From positions 6,669,001 through 6,733,000 of the forward strand of contig CM074758.1 of assembly GCA_037355855.1 (NCBI GenBank): a stretch of DNA of 64,000 nt. Reading direction: 5' to 3'. The notes under the pieces are model-generated. The model was not told the DNA's origin and made no database searches. It saw nothing but the letters and a program-made list of their open reading frames with translations. A program made the translations under genes and the position numbers. This DNA comes from Pseudo-nitzschia pungens (taxonomy: Eukaryota; Bacillariophyta; Bacillariophyceae; Bacillariales; Bacillariaceae). Positions 10,999 through 20,443 of this stretch are shown in pieces. Every line of letters starts with the position of its first letter. Position 1 is the first letter of the stretch.

Positions 10999-11740
10999 GG
11001 TGGGTTAATCGGTTATTTTATTTAATCTAGTTACACTATTTCTGTTATCTTTGCTGCTTGTGTTGGAACTGAGCAAAAAGTGATTGCTCAGTTCCTCCAG
11101 TTTTTCTTGCTGGATTTCCACTGCTCTCGCGATAACTCGTGTTATAACTGATTTTCCCCCTGGTTTGTCCAGTGGTGGGAGTTGTTTCTCTCTTTAGCTC
11201 CCGGGAATCCTGTGGTTCCCCGGAGTTGTTTCTGTTTTTATTTCGTGGGATTTGATTCCCGTGGTTCTCCGGCGTTGCTTCTCTATTAAGTCGTCACCGG
11301 GCCGGTCCCACTTCCCGTTTCCCGTGGGGTTAGTGGTGTTTAGGCATTTGTTATATACCTTTCCGTATATCCGTATATTTCGGTTTTGGTTGGCATACCA
11401 CCTACGGTCTGTCCATCCATTCAGTGTTGGTCCAATTGGTCCACTCACTGATTATGTGTCACTTTTTCAGTGTGTGTTTTCGAATTTTTCGATTATTTCT
11501 GCTGTCGACCATGGTCCTGTTTGGGTCCTTAGGTGTCTCTGTTGCTGCTGTTGCTCCCTGTGTCGGGGCTAACAGTTGCTGGGGTTGGTGTTCCTGGTGC
11601 TGCAGACACTGGATATCCTTCTCCCTGTTTTGCTTCGCTGCGCCTCCATTTTTGGCAGTCTTTCGAATCCGTCGACTCTTTTCGGTTGATCGATTTCTTT
11701 CTGCTCATGGTCATCAGCGCTCAGCTTGATTTTAAAATCA
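10999..11740 (-). promoter_or_regulatory. G1 copy B leader with LTR-adjacent palindrome
   Basis: The leader lies between the 5' LTR and the gag ATG. It shares blocks with 1365-1964 and 31261-32009, including the GGATATCCG-like palindrome region. The first 14 bases of the internal region (11727-11740) form TGATTTTAAAATCA, directly against the LTR. No TGG-type tRNA primer site is present. Antisense ORFs here are not conserved as proteins. Confidence 0.7.
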
Positions 11741-11933
11741 TGCCATACCCCGGGTCTACTAGTGATTAGATATAGTAGTGATATGCAAATTGTGAGCTCT
11801 AGTGGTTAGTCTATTGCTACAGTTCCAAGAGTTCTTTGAATCGGCGATTCTATCGGCTCGCCGATTGTTTTCTTCTATCCTTATCCCTAATCCAGTCCCG
11901 TGTGTACTCGTGACTGTATTCTGGTGTACGGCA
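11741..11933 (-). repeat. 5' LTR of G1 copy B
   Basis: 193 bases, TG...CA ends, apparently identical to 6110-6302. The promoter of the element is expected here; no unambiguous TATA box was recognised. Confidence 0.95.
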
Positions 11934-11938
11934 TCTCC

Positions 11939-12667
11939 CTATGTTTTCGGGAATCCAATTTAACATGTTTTATGTCTGTTAAAATAAAGTACTATGTATT
12001 TCAGGAATCACTCATTGATTATGGAGTGATTTCTTGTTGAGATGAATGTACAAAACTGGATGAGATGCTTCACAGGCATTTTTGATGAGACGCTCAAGAA
12101 GGATCTAGCGGATGAGAAAAAATAGTAGACAGTAGTACTAGTACTAGTACTAGTACTAACAAGAATCCAGCAGGTTGGGTGAAGATGATGATGGAGAGGA
12201 GTAGTAGTAGTACTACTAATACTAGTAGTACTACTAATAGTACTAGTAGCAAATTGTTGTTCCTAAAGATCTACGGTAAGGTTACTACTACTAGTACTTC
12301 TTGTAGTACTACTATACCATACTAGTGCAGCTGTCCTAGCTAGTACTACTATGTTGTGCACAACAATCAAGTTTTGTCGAACAAGAGGAATTTCGATGTG
12401 GCAATCAGTTCTGCGTTTGTCTCTTGCACGAAAACCGATTGGTCTCTGTTTTCTACTAGTGTTGCATCTTCTTGCTGCTGCTGTTTTCGATGAAAGACAG
12501 GAACTATTCTTGATTCATTCTTCCCGTTCCAACCCGCATCTACAATCTGCTACACGTAGCTATCATCAAAACTGAACATGACTGTATATCATCATTCGTA
12601 AATTCTACGAGCGAGTAGCCAAAAAACACATCAAGTGCGCTATTACTAGTAGTAGTAGTATATCATA
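11939..12667. other. Intergenic region with ACTAGT/AGT microsatellites, 3' of the DEAD-box gene
   Basis: This region holds runs of AGTACT and AGTAGT (about 12129-12160, 12200-12250 and 12285-12350) and a small hairpin (AATCACTC...GAGTGATT near 12006-12031). A 74-codon plus ORF at 12351-12575 has no recognisable domain. The last ~90 bases should be the 3' UTR of the helicase gene. The left part may be the remainder of the PIF/Harbinger element displaced by copy B. Confidence 0.5.
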
Positions 12668-13005
12668 TTATCGAATCGACAATTTTGCCAAAAAAGCTTC
12701 CTCCAATTCGGGTGCATCGGCAAGTCCGGTTCCCTTTGCAAAATCTTGGGCGTGTGCAAGGATGCCGGATGGTTGGAGGAGCTCGTTTGTCGCGGCCTTG
12801 TGTTTGCCACTGGTTTGCTGTTGAAATTGTGGTTGCTGTTGCTGCTTGGCGCCGGCGTAGTGCGCCAAAAAGGTTTTGTACGCCGCTTCGGCTCCCGGTG
12901 TAAGCACAACGTGACCACTTCGGACCTTCAATCGAGTAGACACCAGGTCGTCTTCGCACTGTTGATAGAGTGATTTTGACAAAAATGATGCTCCCCCTGT
13001 GTCGT

Positions 13006-13036
<31 letters not shown>

Positions 13037-13681
13037 GTCGTCGTCGTCGCTATGGAATTCATTCTTCCCTTCGAGCCACGAGGACAACTGCCTGTCTTGC
13101 TGGATGTTGCTGTCGTAGCGGTAGCTTGTCTTGCCTTGTCTCCTCCGTTTCCCCTTCTTTGGCTGTCGCGATTGTTGCTGCTGTGGTTCTTTCTTGTGTC
13201 GTTCGAATGGCAACAAGACCAGGAGACCCCTCCCGACCTGTCCCGCCCGACCCGTCCTGCCGATGCGATGGATGTAGTCCTGGTCGCTGGAGGGTGCTCC
13301 CATTTGTACCACCAGTGAAACGTCTGGATAATCCAATCCCCGGGCAGAAACATCACTGGAGAACAAAATGCCGTTGCGAGCATTCCGAAAGGCAGAACTC
13401 GCCCGACTCCGGGAGGATTGAGACATCCGGGAATGTATTTCCCAAATGTTGTTGGATGCTGATTCGATGCCACCAATGGTAAAGAATTGAAACAAAAATC
13501 GAACCATGCGGCCCGCTGGAAAGAATACCAGGATCTTGTAGTTCTGGCTGTTTCGTTGTTTTTCTCGTCGAATGATTGTTAGGAGGGTTGGTATGAACTG
13601 CGACATGTTTTCGAGCACCGCAAATGACTCCTCGATGCGACTGCGCTCCCGGTGGGTTGTTGTTGCTGTTGCTGTTGCTGT

Positions 13682-13713
<32 letters not shown>

Positions 13714-15418
13714 ATGTTGTCGTGGAGAGTGGCAAAACCGCATCTTCGTTGTCGACGTTTGCTTCGGACGACGACGGCGGCGCCGTACCGGCTTTGGCTG
13801 GTGCGCGGTTCGTTCTCTCGTCTAACTCTCCGTTTCCCCCTACACAATCCACCTCGAAAAAACCATCCCCGTCGCCGTCGTCGGTCCCGTCGCCGCGAAA
13901 GCTGCTGCCGCTGCCGCTGCGACCATTTTTTTGGTTTGGTCTCTTCTTTGTCGTTTTGCTCATGATGGAAGAAGTCGATATCAACCGTCGCACCGCGCGG
14001 GGTATTGTTGCCGAGAACAGAAGCGTCTGCCGCTTTTCGACCCGTGCCATGAAACTCAGAATTCGCTGCGTCTCGTGCTGGTTGCTCTTTTGCAGCAACC
14101 GATCCGTTTCGTCGAGAACCACGATCTTGGTCTCGGCGACCACATCCGCAAAGGAATTTCTTCTTGCGTGCTCTTGCAGATTACGATTGCGATTGCCATT
14201 GCCATTGCGGTTGCTACCGTCTCGATAGCTTTTGTTGAGAGGAGAATTCCCCTCTAAATGTTCCAAGAGTCGAGCGGGTGTTGAAACCAATATGGTTGGG
14301 AGGTCGCCTCTTCCTGCTCCCCGATACTCACCCGTCAGCAACCGTATGTCTCTTTGCATTTTCACCCCCCCTGTCGGCAGCACCAGCAATAGCAGAAAGA
14401 GAGACACGAGAAAATTCAAGGTCGTCGGTTATTTATTGCGCAAACTCAGCAGTAGCACAACGTCCATCCATCTCCTGCAGCGTTTCGAGGTTTCGTTCGC
14501 AAACGAACAAGGCGGAAGAAGCCGCAACCCGCGAACGAGCAAACGAGCGAACCAGCGAACCAACAACCCACCGACCGACCGACCGACCGACCGACTCTTA
14601 CCGTATATGCACGCCACACTCAACTGCCTGTTGCCACGGCGGTTCCGATTGTGAAACTCGAACAGGATCTCCGCTTGGTCGGCTATCTGGATTGCCAATT
14701 CCCTCGTTGGTGCCAGTATTACGCATCCTATCGATCGACCGGGTTGATACAGGTCCAAATCCACGTCCAGCAATCGCTCGATGGTGGGCAGCAAAAAGGC
14801 CAGCGTCTTTCCGGTGCCCGTCCCGGAACGAGCCAGAATCGAACGGCCGTCCAGAGCGGCCTCGTACGTCGAGGCCTGGACCCGGGTCATGGCTCGCAGA
14901 CCAAAGCCCTCCTCGAGGGCCTTGCGGGTGTCGGGATGAATGTCGGTGCGATCGGAAAACCGAACCGAGGTCAGCAGCGTCGGGTCTTGCAGGGCTTGTT
15001 CGTGCTGCCGATGCTTTTGCTGCTTTTGCTGCTGCTGCCGACGACGAACCACCCCGGATTCGTCCCGGTCGTTTGCATTGTTGTCGCTGTCGCTGTCGCT
15101 GTCGCTGTTGCCATTGTTAGTTCTGTCGAATCGCTCGTCGATGGAAGGCTCCTCCCCGCACACGGCAGGAGTTGAACGAGTCTGTTGCCTCCGGGGTCGT
15201 ATTCGCGGAGGTCGTCGATGGGTCCCCGACAACGCGTCGACTCGTGCTATCGACGACAAAATGAGAAGCCCCGATCCCAGCAGCGGCAACAGCAGCAACA
15301 ACAACTTTATCCTCCTGTTTGCAAACCAATGGATGGAAGGGTTCAATATCATCACCATCACCATCACCATCACCATCACCATCACCATCACCATCATCAT
15401 CATCATCATCATCACCAT
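12668..15418 (-). CDS. DEAD-box ATP-dependent RNA helicase, two exons, probable plastid presequence
   Basis: Exon 1 is 15418-14602 and exon 2 is 14370-12668, giving about 839 residues. The intron (14601-14371) has GT...AG ends, and splicing restores CIY-GGVKMQRDIRLL. Motifs in order: Q-motif-like TRVQASTYEAAL (~185), motif I ARSGTGTGKT (~200), APTRELA (~235), TPARLLEHL, motif II DETD in place of DEAD (~357), SAT (~396), ARGLDYPD, and HRIGRTGRAG (~641). The family unwinds or remodels RNA using ATP; the APSSDQDYIHRIGRTGRAG region resembles organellar Mss116-type helicases. Residues 23-66 form a signal-peptide-like hydrophobic segment ending near VDA/LSG, followed by an Arg/Ser/Thr-rich stretch, as in diatom plastid presequences. 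The start is ambiguous because the first 23 codons are a Met/Val repeat. Thr-, Gln- and Asp-rich low-complexity inserts lie in exon 2. Confidence 0.87.
14371..14601 (-). other. Spliceosomal intron of the DEAD-box gene
   Basis: 231 bases, donor GTAAGAG and acceptor GCCGACAG. It contains a (CGGT)n run just after the donor. Without splicing both flanking frames hit stops, while splicing gives a continuous helicase with motif spacing as expected. Confidence 0.85.
15350..15418 (-). repeat. Trinucleotide/hexanucleotide repeat over the helicase start codon
   Basis: A (CAT/CAC)n run on the plus strand reads ATG/GTG on the coding strand, giving a tract of in-frame Met and Val codons at the start of the helicase ORF. 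Length change would alter only the number of possible start codons. Confidence 0.9.
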
Positions 15419-15498
15419 GATTCCTTTGGAGTTTGGAGTTCGTTCTGTGGTCCGTGGTTTCGTTCCAAGAAGGGACAAAGCGGGTGTGTCGTAAGTTA

Positions 15499-15905
15499 CT
15501 ACGGAATTCCTATCAGCTGTCCCCCCTCCGGTTTTAAGAAGAAAAAAAAGCTTTTTTACGTCCATTTGACGTAAACTCTGAAAAACTCTGTAGTACAAAT
15601 TTCTACGTAATTTAGTGTAGGATCAATCGTGCTCTACTGTGCTCTGTTTTTGACACCTTGTCAGAGCACCGATTTTTTTCATTCTTTTGACAACACCTTC
15701 TTGTTTCGACCGGGACCATGGTGATTGCCCAAATCCTGTTGCAACACACCCATTGAACCCAATTTCCTTGTCTAGAGCAAACCTTGCATCGAGAGTGCAT
15801 CTGAGCCTTTTTTCCGCTCAAAAATCGACCTTCGTAGCAAAAATACCCCCTCCTTCTTTTTCCGACCGACGAGACCTTCTTCTTCGACAATCCGACAATT
15901 CCACC
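15499..15905 (+). repeat. Left long terminal inverted repeat / promoter region
   Basis: Inverted copy of 19716-20100. Near-identical for the outer ~75 bases, then diverged blocks (CGTAATTTAGTGTAGG; TTGCCCAAATCCTGTTGCAA; TTGCATCGAGAGTGCATCTG) up to CGACAATCC and the Kozak-like CCACCATGG of the plus-strand gene. It therefore probably supplies both transposase-binding sites and promoter. Confidence 0.88.
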
Positions 15906-17843
15906 ATGGCGCAACAAATCCAGCCCCCAGCAGCATTCCGCGAGACTCTAAAACAAGAGATCGAGCGCCAACTGAACCAAAGAACTGAAGTGGATGAAAA
16001 AACCATGCAAATTGCAGTGAAAAAGCTTGCGAATAACAAGAAATTCTTGGGAACCAAGAGTGAGAAATTGGCAAGGATTAAGAAGATTGGTGATGAGTTG
16101 ATAATTGGATTCTTCATACAGAAGAGTAGAAAGAGAGTTGCTGACGATATCAAACTACTCACTAAACTACCACTCTTGCACAGAGCGAAGACATCAAAAG
16201 AAGACGTCGCATTGGTTGTTTTCTACGTTGCAGAAATTCTATACTCGTGCGACATCAGGGTAGGAGGGAACAAAGAAATTGGTGATCGTGTCAACCCCTT
16301 CAGAGATGCTTACACTGCACTAATGAATGAGACCCGGGAGCAAATGGAAGCCAACAACAAGAATTACCTTATGAAGCAGTCTCCAGAAGAATTGAATCGG
16401 CTCTTCTTGGAAGGGGGGGGGAAACTACCAGACGATGAACTCCTTCGGACGTGCCCATTTTGCTCCCATTCATATGTGGATGAACCGGCTACCAATGCGG
16501 CTGTAATGGATAGAAATAGAGCATTGGCAGCTGATTTCGAGGCCAAAATGAGGGAATACAGGAGCAACAATGGGCATTATACCAATGCAAGTGGAGAGCG
16601 GAGCAATCGAACTCCACCAAAACCACAATACAAGCACGAAGTACTCCAGTGCCATTGCCATCAAATCAGATGTTTGGATGCTGCTGGGAATGGATCGTGT
16701 AGGGATTGCAACGTGAATGGTTCGCAGCTTGGTGCAAATGGGAATGGGAACTGCAAGTGCCCGGTCTGTTCTTGTACTTGCAGTTTTGTGTACAAAAAAA
16801 ATTCTGTAGACATGATTTCCGTCAACAAGGGAGCAGAGAAGATTGCTGACAAGGAAAACATCAACACTGGCAACGCTGTGGCTGGAAAAGCGATTGGATC
16901 GATCTTTGCTGCCTCTGCGTTGGAAGCACACGCTGCTCAAGCTGCAATTATCCATGCCCGAAATGGTAAAACTGATGATAGTGACGCGTTTCATACGGAG
17001 AATCTGTATTTCCAAGGAGCAAGCCGAAGATTGATGGTAGATCCTTCTATCAACCTGTCCTCTCTCCGGGATTACGCCGGGACTGCTGTCAATATTGCCC
17101 TCCCTGGTGGCTCCGCTGTTTTCGATACTCGGCTTCTTGGCAAAGAGAATGGAGGATTCAGGGCAAGAAACAATCGTCTGGAGGAGATGGGGCCTCCAGC
17201 GCCAAGAAATGCCACTCCTTTGACAGCTGCAACAATCAGTCCAATCCCAACATCGACAGTGGTTCTGGCAACTCCACCGGCAACGCTGCCGACCCTTGGT
17301 CCGTTCGATCCATCCAGCGAGATGAAAAAGCCACCCCCCCAGAAATCGCAGCATAAAATTCCAATCTCTGCAACCATGAAGACTTTTCTTTCGGTTGAAG
17401 CGGCAGTGAATGGCACTGCTGTAAAGATGCCGTCTGCAACATCGCAAGCAGAGGCAGATCGCATCATGGTAACAAAAGGACAGGAGATAGTAATCGACGA
17501 CGACGATGACTTGTCAGTTGTATCTGTGACCTCTTTCAAACGCCAGAAGACCAATGATACTCCTGCCACGGCCATGGTGAATGAAACAATCAATAGTGTT
17601 GTTGAGTGTGCTTACAATCCAATCATCAACGTTGAGTCCCCAGCGTCTCCTGACTCTGCCTTGGGTAGGGACGTCGCTCATATCATTGATCTCCCCTTCA
17701 AAAATGTGAGAAAGATTGCTCAAGGGATCTTGAAAAGAAACAAGGACGCAGGTCCAAAAGACCTCAAGCGATTGTTGGACCAAGCCTATCCATTCCCATC
17801 TTCTATCAAGAAGAAGAAGGCAAAGAAGAAGGGTTGGAACTGA
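15906..17843 (+). CDS. Transposon-borne Cys-rich protein of unknown function
   Basis: I do not recognise this family. It has 645 residues from ATG 15906, chosen because it lies in CCACCATGG at the position matching the transposase start in the inverted repeat; the frame is open further upstream into the repeat. The N-terminal 180 residues are charged and mostly helical-looking. Then comes CPFC (~182) and a dense cluster (~247-300) with CHCHQIRC, CRDC and CKCPVCSCTC, likely a zinc-binding region. The middle is Ala/Pro/Thr-rich and contains ENLYFQG (codons 16998-17018), which matches the potyviral TEV protease site, probably by chance. The C-terminus ends in a Lys-rich KKKKAKKKG stretch, a possible nuclear signal. 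Sharing an element and promoter-like flanks with the transposase suggests a role in transposition or regulation; this is inference. Confidence 0.75.
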   Translation: MAQQIQPPAAFRETLKQEIERQLNQRTEVDEKTMQIAVKKLANNKKFLGTKSEKLARIKKIGDELIIGFFIQKSRKRVADDIKLLTKLPLLHRAKTSKEDVALVVFYVAEILYSCDIRVGGNKEIGDRVNPFRDAYTALMNETREQMEANNKNYLMKQSPEELNRLFLEGGGKLPDDELLRTCPFCSHSYVDEPATNAAVMDRNRALAADFEAKMREYRSNNGHYTNASGERSNRTPPKPQYKHEVLQCHCHQIRCLDAAGNGSCRDCNVNGSQLGANGNGNCKCPVCSCTCSFVYKKNSVDMISVNKGAEKIADKENINTGNAVAGKAIGSIFAASALEAHAAQAAIIHARNGKTDDSDAFHTENLYFQGASRRLMVDPSINLSSLRDYAGTAVNIALPGGSAVFDTRLLGKENGGFRARNNRLEEMGPPAPRNATPLTAATISPIPTSTVVLATPPATLPTLGPFDPSSEMKKPPPQKSQHKIPISATMKTFLSVEAAVNGTAVKMPSATSQAEADRIMVTKGQEIVIDDDDDLSVVSVTSFKRQKTNDTPATAMVNETINSVVECAYNPIINVESPASPDSALGRDVAHIIDLPFKNVRKIAQGILKRNKDAGPKDLKRLLDQAYPFPSSIKKKKAKKKGWN

Positions 17844-18620
17844 ATGTCCCTCTGTATATTGTCGCGTCTCCACCATTGTCGATTGTCGCGTCAGCGTCAG
17901 TGACTCCACCATTGTCGATTGTCGAGTCTCCACCAGAAGAAGATTGTCGCGTCTCCACCGGACGATTGTCGCGTCTCCACCATTGTCGATTGTCGATTTG
18001 GTTAGATCCCTTAGTGGTAGTTTAGTGGGGGATTTGCTTTTGCAGAGTTGCAAAAGTAGAAATAATGAATTAGTGTTGCTCCAGTTTATTTGTAATAGGT
18101 TTTCGATTGTATACCAATAGCGCCGGCAGTCGATCACTCCCATGTCACTCCCGTGTCACTCCCACATCTAAGTATCAAAGACTTGTGGGAATCGATTATA
18201 TCCATCTTAATTGGTGGATATCGAACATAGGTACAATAGAAAACCTTGGACGTCCAGATGGTGGGATTGAAGTCGACCGGCGCCGCAAAGTATAGAAGAA
18301 CTCCTGGGATTGAAGTCCGACATGCTTGTAATCTGATAGGTTAGAGTTGTCTTTAGGTATTATTTATTTACAGGGGTGGATATCGAACATTTGTTACATG
18401 AAAACCGGAACACGATCGATCGATCGATCGATCCACTACCACTACCACTACCAAAAGCGCTCAGCAACTCTAATTCATTATTTCTATTTTTGCAACTTGC
18501 AAAAGCAAAATCTAAACAACCACTAAGAAATACAACCAAATCGAAATCGACCATGGTGGAGCCATAGCCGGAGCCGGAGACGCGACAATCGACAATGGTG
18601 GAGACCCGACAATACACTCG
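17844..18620. other. Convergent 3' flanks of the two transposon genes, inverted copies of each other
   Basis: Right after the plus gene come repeats of ATTGTCGCGTCTCCACC, then TTGCTTTTGCAGAGTTGCAAAAGTAG-like sequence (about 18028-18062). The same blocks appear in inverted order before 18620. Between them are two direct repeats of GGTGGATATCGAACAT (about 18210 and 18375) and a (GATC)n run (18416-18432). No gene is seen. Confidence 0.75.
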
Positions 18621-19715
18621 TCAGTTCATATATCCGACGTTCGCAAAGTAGTTTACGAACTCGGGGATTCCCCTAATAATTGCATACAACTGCTGGCTCA
18701 GGTCAGCTGGGTTGGAGATATCGTACATCTTGTAGCTCAACGCCATTTCGATGGTATTGAACACATACTCGATGGGTCCATCCACCGGATAATAAGGGGC
18801 ACGAAATACAAATCGGTGCCCCGCCACTAGAATTGCACCTAGCGTCAGTGGATTGTGGTGAGCCAGCAAATTATCCATGATAAAACACTTCCTATTCCCT
18901 GGCGTCCCTTGTGGCAGCGTTTCGAGGATGCTCTCAATGAAAGCAGCAAAGGAGATAGCGTCGGTCCCTGTCGTATCAAATCTAACCCAGCGGCGTCCCT
19001 TGGGATCCCCACTGATTGCCATCTTGAGTGTATGATTTACACCATGGCCGTAGTTCCCTCGCTGGCGCACTCTCCCACAGAGCAAAGCTTTCCCCATTTG
19101 GCGGTTGGCATTCTCCAGCTTGATTCCTGCTTCATCCACATCAATCATATCGTCCCTACGAATGTTGGCAATTCCGTGTGGATAATTCATGGTCCAATAG
19201 CGGTGTCTTTTATACCGATTGCGGAAAGTGAAGGCTTGATTCGCTGTTGTAGACCCCTTCTTTCTGTTAATTCCAATCGCATTTTCTGCTTCTGTAATAT
19301 CCTTGAGAGAATATACCCGGGGGACAGGTAAGTAGCTACTGTAAGATCTCCAGAGGAATGCAATACACTCATACCTCGTTGCCTTTGGGTAGATCTTTCG
19401 GTAAACAGCAAGCAAGAACATTGGATATCCTCGGATCCCTTCCTTCAGCTTATTTCCAGTGTGTCGCATTCTAACGTTCCTGCCTAGCATTTGGATCCTC
19501 CTATTGTAGCGTTTGGCAGTTCTGGAATGAGGAAGAGTCTCGATATGATTGATTAATTTTCCTATCTCCGCATATCTCACTACAGTGTGCCTCCTCATGT
19601 CCTCAGAATAGCCATTCCCTCCATTTCTAGGGACAGGGATGTCATTTTCACCATATCTAGGCGTTTGGCGAGGAGGCTGGACCTTATTGCTCTTCAGGGG
19701 ATTCCCATTCACCAT
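18621..19715 (-). CDS. Tc1/mariner-like DDE (DD34E) transposase
   Basis: 364 residues. A DDE transposase of the IS630/Tc1/mariner group excises and inserts the element at TA. First Asp in IDVDEAGIKLE, second in CFIMDNLLAHH, then Glu in GPIEYVFNTIE; 34 residues lie between the second Asp and the Glu. The N-terminal ~190 residues, including KATRYECIAFLWRSY and SLKDITEAENAIG, look like the DNA-binding helix-turn-helix portion. The start codon (CGACCATGG context) sits at the inner edge of the right inverted repeat, matching the other gene's start on the left. No stop or frameshift was seen, so the element may be autonomous. Confidence 0.9.
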   Translation of the reverse strand: MVNGNPLKSNKVQPPRQTPRYGENDIPVPRNGGNGYSEDMRRHTVVRYAEIGKLINHIETLPHSRTAKRYNRRIQMLGRNVRMRHTGNKLKEGIRGYPMFLLAVYRKIYPKATRYECIAFLWRSYSSYLPVPRVYSLKDITEAENAIGINRKKGSTTANQAFTFRNRYKRHRYWTMNYPHGIANIRRDDMIDVDEAGIKLENANRQMGKALLCGRVRQRGNYGHGVNHTLKMAISGDPKGRRWVRFDTTGTDAISFAAFIESILETLPQGTPGNRKCFIMDNLLAHHNPLTLGAILVAGHRFVFRAPYYPVDGPIEYVFNTIEMALSYKMYDISNPADLSQQLYAIIRGIPEFVNYFANVGYMN

Positions 19716-20100
19716 GGTCGAATTCTCGGATTGTCGAATTCTCGGATTGTCGAATTCTCATCGTCGTCACCAAAATCAGAAGCAGTTCGAAAAATCACTT
19801 TCCGAGGTCAATTTTCCAGCAAAAAAAAGGCTCAGATGCACTCTCGATGCAAGGGTTGCTCTGGACAAGAAAAATGGGTTCAAAGGAGCTGTTGCAACAG
19901 GATTTGGGCAACCACCATGGTCCGGGTCGGAATGAGAAGCAGTGGTGTGATGGTGTCAAAAAAGAAGAAGACTGCAGCCTACACTAAATTACGTTCAAAT
20001 TGAGTACTAGAGAATTTTCGAAGTTTACGTCAAATCGACGTAAAAAAGCTTTTTTTTCTTCTTAAAACCGGAGGGGGGACAGCTGATAGGAATTCCGTAG
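19716..20100 (-). repeat. Right long terminal inverted repeat / transposase promoter region
   Basis: Inverted copy of 15499-15905, ending CCGTAG next to TA. It contains three tandem GAGAATTCGACAATCC-like units directly upstream of the transposase ATG, where the left repeat has a single CGACAATCCGACAATTC. Confidence 0.88.
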
Positions 20101-20102
20101 TA

Positions 20103-20443
20103 CCGTAGAAGTTTCGTAGGATGGATGGGTGATGGATGGATGATGCGTTCCTCGAAGGTCGAATCCCCAGAGTGCGCGGTAATTTTCGAATTTCGGTTGT
20201 AATTTCAAATTGGGCCTTAGAGGGGGCTAGTGGAGTTGTTGTTATGGTCTCAGTAGGTAGATAAGGTTAAACGTAGATTTATTAAATAATGTCGTAATTG
20301 TTGTGGGTATGTTAATAGGTTAGGTCGATGTTGTATGTAGTGGAAAAAAAAAAGTACAGTTTTGAACAATTTTTGTATTTGTAGTGTTTCATGTGAATAA
20401 TAATACTCGTACTCGGGAAGTGGTTTTGATGTGAAATTTCTAT
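20103..20443. other. Flank between the Tc1-like element and the Helitron C-terminal exon
   Basis: This stretch should contain the displaced upstream region of the DEAD-box gene and the 3' end of the Helitron. I could not identify the boundary: no convincing hairpin plus CTRR terminus is visible. GATGGATG-type short repeats lie at about 20121-20145. Confidence 0.4.

Larger units (their letters stand above)
6110..11933 (-). mobile_element. Ty3/gypsy retrotransposon, family G1 copy B, complete but defective
   Basis: Two 193-base LTRs that look identical flank an internal region carrying leader, gag and pol on the minus strand. TCTCC occurs directly outside both ends (6105-6109 and 11934-11938), a 5-base target duplication. 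A purine-rich tract (sense ATGGAGGAGTA) precedes the 3' LTR. Identical LTRs indicate a recent insertion, but gag has a frameshift and pol two nonsense codons. Confidence 0.95.
15499..20100. mobile_element. Complete Tc1/mariner-like DNA transposon with two convergent genes
   Basis: The element has CTACGGAATTCCTATCAGCT at the left end and its inverted copy at the right, with TA immediately outside both ends (15497-15498 and 20101-20102). The terminal ~75 bases differ at about one position, and recognisable inverted similarity continues for about 400 bases on each side, to the two start codons. Inside are a 645-residue Cys-rich protein (plus) and a DD34E transposase (minus), both intact. The 3' flanks of the two genes are also inverted copies of each other. 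It has inserted about 80 bases upstream of the DEAD-box start codon. Confidence 0.93.

Noticed and set aside
12351..12575. 74-codon plus-strand ORF with a hydrophobic stretch
   Set aside because: No homology pattern and embedded in microsatellite-rich intergenic DNA.
16998..17018. ENLYFQG as evidence of expression-vector contamination
   Set aside because: No other vector sequence nearby, codon choice differs from usual tags, and the ORF and transposon continue on both sides.
20103..20443. Helitron 3' terminus (hairpin plus CTRR)
   Set aside because: CTAG occurs near 20229 but without a stable hairpin at the right distance; no boundary could be supported.
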